From contig CP089463.1 of the NCBI GenBank assembly GCA_026636295.1, forward strand, positions 1-64,000: a stretch of 64,000 nucleotides of DNA, read 5' to 3'. Below the pieces are notes generated by a model, which was not told the origin of the DNA, did no database searches, and saw only the letters and a list, made by a program, of their open reading frames with translations. Below, in pieces: positions 60,487 through 64,000 of the stretch. The translations under genes were made by a program, and so were the position numbers. The stretch's first letter is position 1. Each line of letters begins with the position of its first letter. The stretch comes from Medakamo hakoo. Its lineage: Eukaryota; Chlorophyta; Trebouxiophyceae; Coccomyxaceae.

Positions 60487-60809
60487 GGCGAACGAGGTGT
60501 ACTAGTCGTTCAGCACGGTCTCACGCGGCGCAGCGATGGCGAGTGCGCGAGGCGACCTCTCAATGCGTGGCGTGCAAGCGAGCGCGCCCGTCCACCAGTT
60601 TTTGGTCTGTAGCGTCCTCAGGGGCAGGCCGGCCGTCCGCCTGCGCTCCTCCCAGCAGGTCCAGGAGCGCGTGAATCAGGTGGGGTGCGTGTGTGGCCGC
60701 GTGGGTTTGCTGGTGGGTGGGGCGCCGCGCGGGGCGAGGAGGGTTCTCCCTGTTGCGCGCGCGAGGCCGCTGCCCTCCAGATGATGGAATGGTCTGGGCC
60801 TGGTCCTCT
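60487..60809. other. Region upstream of SPS, with possible last exon of neighbour
   Basis: 323 bases between the SPS start and the stop of the next minus-strand ORF. On the minus strand 60560-60700 reads HLIHALLDLLGGAQADG and then PAPEDATDQKLVDGRARLHA before a stop. This has protein-like composition and may be the true C-terminal exon of the upstream gene after a ~90-base intron. The rest should contain the SPS promoter. Confidence 0.4.
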
Positions 60810-63443
60810 CTACACTCCCAGCGCCTCGCCTCCATCTCCGGCCGCCGCCGCCACCACCCCACCGTACGCGGCGCCACACCCCTGCCGGGCAGCAGCCAAC
60901 CCCGCCCACCGGGCGAGACCGGCCAACGCGTCCTCCCGCAGGAACGCCGGCACAGCAGCGCCAGGCAGCGCGTCGCCGCCGCCGCCTTCCTCGGCCGCGG
61001 CCGCGCCGGCCGCGGCCGCGGCCGCGACCGCGCGCAACACCGCCGCCGTCGCGGGCGGCGGCAGCTGGCCCGCAGCCAGTTCAGCAGGCGCCACCAGCGC
61101 GCGCGGCAACCAGCCCGCCGCCGCGGCAGCGCCGGGCGCCCAGGCCGCCGCGGGCGGGGGCGGGCGGCAAGGGGGCGCGCCCGCCGCCGCCGCCGCCGCG
61201 TCGGCCAGCGCGGCCAGGACCAGCGGCGCCGCCGCGGCCGGCGCGCCCTGCACGACAGACCGCACAAAGGGCGAGGCGTGGACGAGGGCCGCGCCACAGC
61301 TCGCCCACTCGGCCAGGGCGGGCGGCGGCGGGGCGGGCGCCGCGCGCGCGGCGGCGGCCCACTCGCGCAGCGGGGGCGGCGGGCCCCACGCCGCGGTGGC
61401 CGCGCCGACCACGCGCCCGGCCGCGGCCGCCGCCCGGCCGCCGTCGCCACCGCACACGGCTTTGAGCAGGCCGGCCAGGCGGAACTCGACGGCCCGGCGG
61501 GCGGATGGGTTGGACCGGGTGGCGGCCAGGACGGCGGCGGGCGGCGGCGGCGGGCGGCGGGGTTCGCCCGCCGCCGCGGCCGCGGCCGCCGCGGCGGCGG
61601 CAGCCACGGCCGCGGCGGCCGCGCCTGCCGCCGCGCCGTCCCGCACACCACCACCACTCTGCCGCCCCCAGTCTGCCGCCCGAACCGCGGCCGCCAACGG
61701 CGCGTCGTCCATCCCACCCTCACACCCGGGCGGCAGGGGCAGCGGCGGCGGGCAGGGCGCGAGCGCGGCGCCGCCGCTGGCCGCACTGCCGACGGCGGCC
61801 GGGCACAGCCAGGCCAGGGCGTCGGCGGGCGCGGACGGGATGGGCGGTGGGGGAGGTGGGGCAGGGGCGGCCTCGCCCAGGCGGCGCTTGGCGGGTGGGG
61901 CGGGCGGAGCCGGACGGCGCGGGCGCGGGTCGGGCCCGCGCCCGCCGCCGTCCGCCGCAAGCGCGAGGCCGGCCGCGACGAGTTCGGCGCTCGCGGCCGC
62001 CGCCGCACGCTCCGCGTCCACGCCGTCGCCGGCGCACAGGTGGACGAGAGCAGTTGTGACTGCGTCCAACGCAGTGGCAACGGCAGGAGATCCGTCGGCT
62101 TCGAGCGCGGCGGCCAGGGCGGCCGCGCGCCCGGCCGCCGCGCGCCCGGCCGCGGCCGCGGCCGCCGGGGACGACCGCGGGCAGCACTGAGCCAACAGCC
62201 GGGCCACGGCGGCCGTCGCGGCAGGGCAGGCCGCTGATGCGCGCAGCGCAGCCGGCCAGGCCTGGGACAGGGCGGCTTCCGCCGCCGCCGCGGCAGGCGA
62301 GGCGGCCGGGCCGTCGGCCAGCACCGCGCCGAGCGCGGCCGCGCGCGCGCGGGGCGGCGGCGGCGCACCGCCCGTCCACCCGCCCGCCCACGCCCTAAAC
62401 GCGGCCGCGGGCCGGCCGCCCAGCGCGGTCGCGCTCGCTGCCAGCGCCACGACGGTTTCCAGGGAGCCTGCCGTCGCCGCTGTGTCCAGGGCGGCGCGCA
62501 GGGCGGGCGGGCCGCCCGCGAGGCCGGCGGCAACGAGGAGGAGGGGCGCCGAGGCCAGGCCGGGCGACCGGGCCAGGCGGGGCGCGAGCGGGGCGAGTGG
62601 GCAGGCGTGCCCGCCGTCCACGAGCGCATGCGTCAGGACGCTCAAAACGGCCTGGCCATCATGCTCGGCCAGCCAGGCGACGCCGGCCGCGGCCGCGGCC
62701 GAGCGGGCGTGCGCGGCCAACGCGGCGAGCGCCCACCCAGCCAGGCAGGGTGGTTGAGGCGCGGGCGCGGGCGCCACCGCCAGCGGTGGCGGAGGCGGCA
62801 CGTCGCCGCCTCCAGCCAGCTCGCCCGCCCGCTCATGTAGAGCCGCCGCCACAGCTCTCCACGTCGCGGCGACCGCCCGTCCCGACGCGGCGGCCGCGAT
62901 GGCGGCGGCCGCCGCGGCGGTGCGCGGCACGGCCGCGGCCGAGCGCACCGCTGCCGCCAAGCCCGCCGCCGCAGACGCGGCGTCCGCGTCCACCGCCGCG
63001 TCCACAATGGACGCAGCTGTGTTGATCGCAGGCGCAGGCCAGGGTCCGCCAACCCTCGCCAGGCCGTCCAGCGCCGCGCCAGCGGCGGCGGCCGGCCACC
63101 CTCGCGCCAGGCGGGCGAGCGGGTGCAGGTGGGGCGGGCCGGGCGGCGCCCTCGACAGGGCTGCCGCCGTCACGGATGCAAGTCTGGGCGTCGGCCGCAG
63201 GCCATCATCGGCCGCAACACCATCTCCCCCGTCCGGGCACAGCAGGGCCGTGGCCAGGAGGCGGAGCAGGGGCGTGGCCGCGGCGTCTGGAGACCCGTCC
63301 TCCTCCGCCGCCGCCGCCTGTTCCTCCCACCGCTCCAGCGCCCAGGCCGCAGCGGCGTCGGCGTCGGAAGGAGACGCGCACCCAGCCAAGGACGCGGTGC
63401 GGGCGGCCGCGTCGGACGCGAGGGAGGGGGCGGCGGTTTCCAT
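60810..63443 (-). CDS. Large Ala-rich helical protein, family unknown
   Basis: Single ORF of 877 aa from ATG at 63443 (METAAPSLASDAAARTASLA). It is almost entirely Ala/Gly/Pro/Arg with regularly spaced Leu/Val and Trp, for example WALERWEEQAAAAEEDG, LARLARGWPAAAAGAALDG, and WLAEHDGQAVLSVLTHALVD. That pattern is compatible with a HEAT/ARM-type alpha-solenoid. No catalytic motif or signal peptide was seen. The coding strand is supported by consistent composition and by spacing to both neighbours. The 3' end is uncertain: the ORF stops at 60810, but a plausible extra exon lies at about 60560-60700, which a GTGTAG donor at 60815 could reach. Confidence 0.6.
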   Translation of the reverse strand: METAAPSLASDAAARTASLAGCASPSDADAAAAWALERWEEQAAAAEEDGSPDAAATPLLRLLATALLCPDGGDGVAADDGLRPTPRLASVTAAALSRAPPGPPHLHPLARLARGWPAAAAGAALDGLARVGGPWPAPAINTAASIVDAAVDADAASAAAGLAAAVRSAAAVPRTAAAAAAIAAAASGRAVAATWRAVAAALHERAGELAGGGDVPPPPPLAVAPAPAPQPPCLAGWALAALAAHARSAAAAAGVAWLAEHDGQAVLSVLTHALVDGGHACPLAPLAPRLARSPGLASAPLLLVAAGLAGGPPALRAALDTAATAGSLETVVALAASATALGGRPAAAFRAWAGGWTGGAPPPPRARAAALGAVLADGPAASPAAAAAEAALSQAWPAALRASAACPAATAAVARLLAQCCPRSSPAAAAAAGRAAAGRAAALAAALEADGSPAVATALDAVTTALVHLCAGDGVDAERAAAAASAELVAAGLALAADGGGRGPDPRPRRPAPPAPPAKRRLGEAAPAPPPPPPIPSAPADALAWLCPAAVGSAASGGAALAPCPPPLPLPPGCEGGMDDAPLAAAVRAADWGRQSGGGVRDGAAAGAAAAAVAAAAAAAAAAAAGEPRRPPPPPAAVLAATRSNPSARRAVEFRLAGLLKAVCGGDGGRAAAAAGRVVGAATAAWGPPPPLREWAAAARAAPAPPPPALAEWASCGAALVHASPFVRSVVQGAPAAAAPLVLAALADAAAAAAGAPPCRPPPPAAAWAPGAAAAAGWLPRALVAPAELAAGQLPPPATAAVLRAVAAAAAAGAAAAEEGGGGDALPGAAVPAFLREDALAGLARWAGLAAARQGCGAAYGGVVAAAAGDGGEALGV

Positions 63444-63906
63444 TTCCTTTTTGTTGCGAGGCGCCCGTGAATGCGCCGCGTTGTTGGGCGTCGGAGGGGC
63501 AAGAACCAATGCTTCGCGGCCGCTGAGAGGGCGTCTACGACTGCGATGGGCCCTCAGCCAGCGCGTGCGAGAGAAAGGAAAGGCATGTGCGGTAGGCGCG
63601 CGCCTTTTTTCCGTCCCGAGCGAGCAATGGGCTGTGAACCCAGCCCCGCCATTCCATACTCCCGCCCCCACCCCATCCTCGCACCGCCGACAGCGACAGA
63701 CACACACACTGCCGCACACGCCAGCATCTACCGGCGCCCCACCAGCAGCGCACCCCCCCCCCCCACCTCACCACTGACCCTCCACCCGCGTTTTTTTCTG
63801 TCGTTGGTGGTGTTGAATAAACACCAGTTGATTTTTTTTTTGTTTTTTTTTTTAACTTTTTCGTCCCGCGACACACACGGGGAGGGGGGGGGGGCTGTGC
63901 GCACGC
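63444..63906. other. Intergenic region, H2A 3' flank
   Basis: 463 bases between the start of the Ala-rich gene and the H2A stop. It contains C, G and T homopolymers (T10 near 63831, T11 near 63842, G9 near 63885), CA-rich sequence, and a hairpin at 63808-63826 described separately. No coding signal. Confidence 0.4.
63808..63826 (-). terminator. Hairpin downstream of histone H2A
   Basis: On the minus strand TGGTGTTTATTCAACACCA forms a 7-bp perfect stem with a 5-base loop, about 80 bases after the H2A stop. An A-rich stretch (ACGACAGAAAAAAA) follows. Position and shape recall the replication-dependent histone 3' stem-loop, but the stem sequence and loop size differ from the GGCUCUUUUCAGAGCC consensus. 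It may be coincidental. Confidence 0.35.
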
Positions 63907-64000
63907 TCAGAACTCCTGGGAGACGGAGCCGGACTTGCCCTTCTTCTTGCCCTTCAGCAGCACCTGGTGGATGTTGGGCAGCACGCCGCCGGCCGCGATG
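63907..64000 (-). CDS. H2A: Histone H2A (H2A.X-type C terminus), 3' part
   Basis: The window cuts this gene; 30 C-terminal residues are visible. [15 protein letters not shown] matches the conserved H2A docking region (GGVLPNI). The tail [14 protein letters not shown] ends in SQEF, the SQ(E/D)-aromatic motif phosphorylated in H2A.X at DNA breaks. Many plants and algae carry SQEF or SQEY on H2A.X. The 5' end lies beyond base 64000. Confidence 0.93.
   Translation of the reverse strand, partial: IAAGGVLPNIHQVLLKGKKKGKSGSVSQEF

Noticed and set aside
63815-63820. AATAAA on the plus strand as an animal-type poly(A) signal
   Set aside because: No plus-strand gene ends here, and the bases are part of the hairpin loop region on the other strand.

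Overview
The window is the left end of a linear nuclear chromosome from a very GC-rich, gene-dense green alga. It opens with a C-rich telomere array, (CCCTAA)n, which reads TTAGGG towards the chromosome end. A short degenerate zone follows, and the first gene begins about 0.4 kb further in. Genes are eukaryotic: most have 1-3 short spliceosomal introns (donors mostly GTGCGT, GTGAGT or GTGAGG; acceptors CAG or TAG). Introns hold CA/GT microsatellites and A, T, C or G runs, while coding exons are extremely GC-rich and the proteins are rich in Ala, Gly, Pro and Arg. The green lineage (Viridiplantae) is supported by sucrose-phosphate synthase, an ELF4 circadian-clock protein, an RD21-type granulin cysteine protease, plant-type Elongin B, aminoacyl-tRNA synthetases with organelle-targeting leaders, and an H2A ending in SQEF. 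A DNAAF1/ODA7 dynein-assembly factor implies a flagellated stage. A small-genome prasinophyte or prasinodermophyte-like alga fits; that placement is inference.

Layout. 0-10 kb: telomere, Na+/Ca2+-type (IID-like) P-type ATPase, F-box/LRR protein, and a seven-exon gene for a small secreted Trp-rich protein of unknown family. 10-25 kb: USP16/45-like deubiquitinase divergent from an organellar seryl-tRNA synthetase, then RD21-like protease, reticulon-like protein, GH5 glycoside hydrolase and methionine sulfoxide reductase B. 25-38 kb: small Ala-rich protein, DNAAF1, Sec22 SNARE, Elongin B, NAD kinase, histidine phosphatase, tyrosine phosphatase, SAP-domain protein and NatC subunit NAA35. 38-50 kb: acetyl-CoA-synthetase-like protein lacking catalytic motifs, minimal glucosidase II beta-like protein, second and larger F-box/LRR protein, proteasome beta subunit (PSMB2 type), organellar prolyl-tRNA synthetase, ELF4, and an organelle-targeted membrane protein. 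51-64 kb: Tudor-like chromatin protein, giant sucrose-phosphate synthase, large Ala-rich helical protein, and the 3' end of histone H2A.

There are no operons. Neighbours are separated by tens to hundreds of bases, with several divergent pairs sharing short putative promoters and convergent pairs whose 3' ends are as close as 35 bp. Recurrent themes are ubiquitin/proteasome biology (two F-box proteins, USP, Elongin B, PSMB2), organellar translation (SerRS, ProRS) and secretory-pathway functions (Sec22, reticulon-like, glucosidase II beta-like, RD21, GH5). Splice models were built by eye. Each spliced model given below as a join keeps an open frame whose length is a multiple of three, but none has been checked against transcripts.
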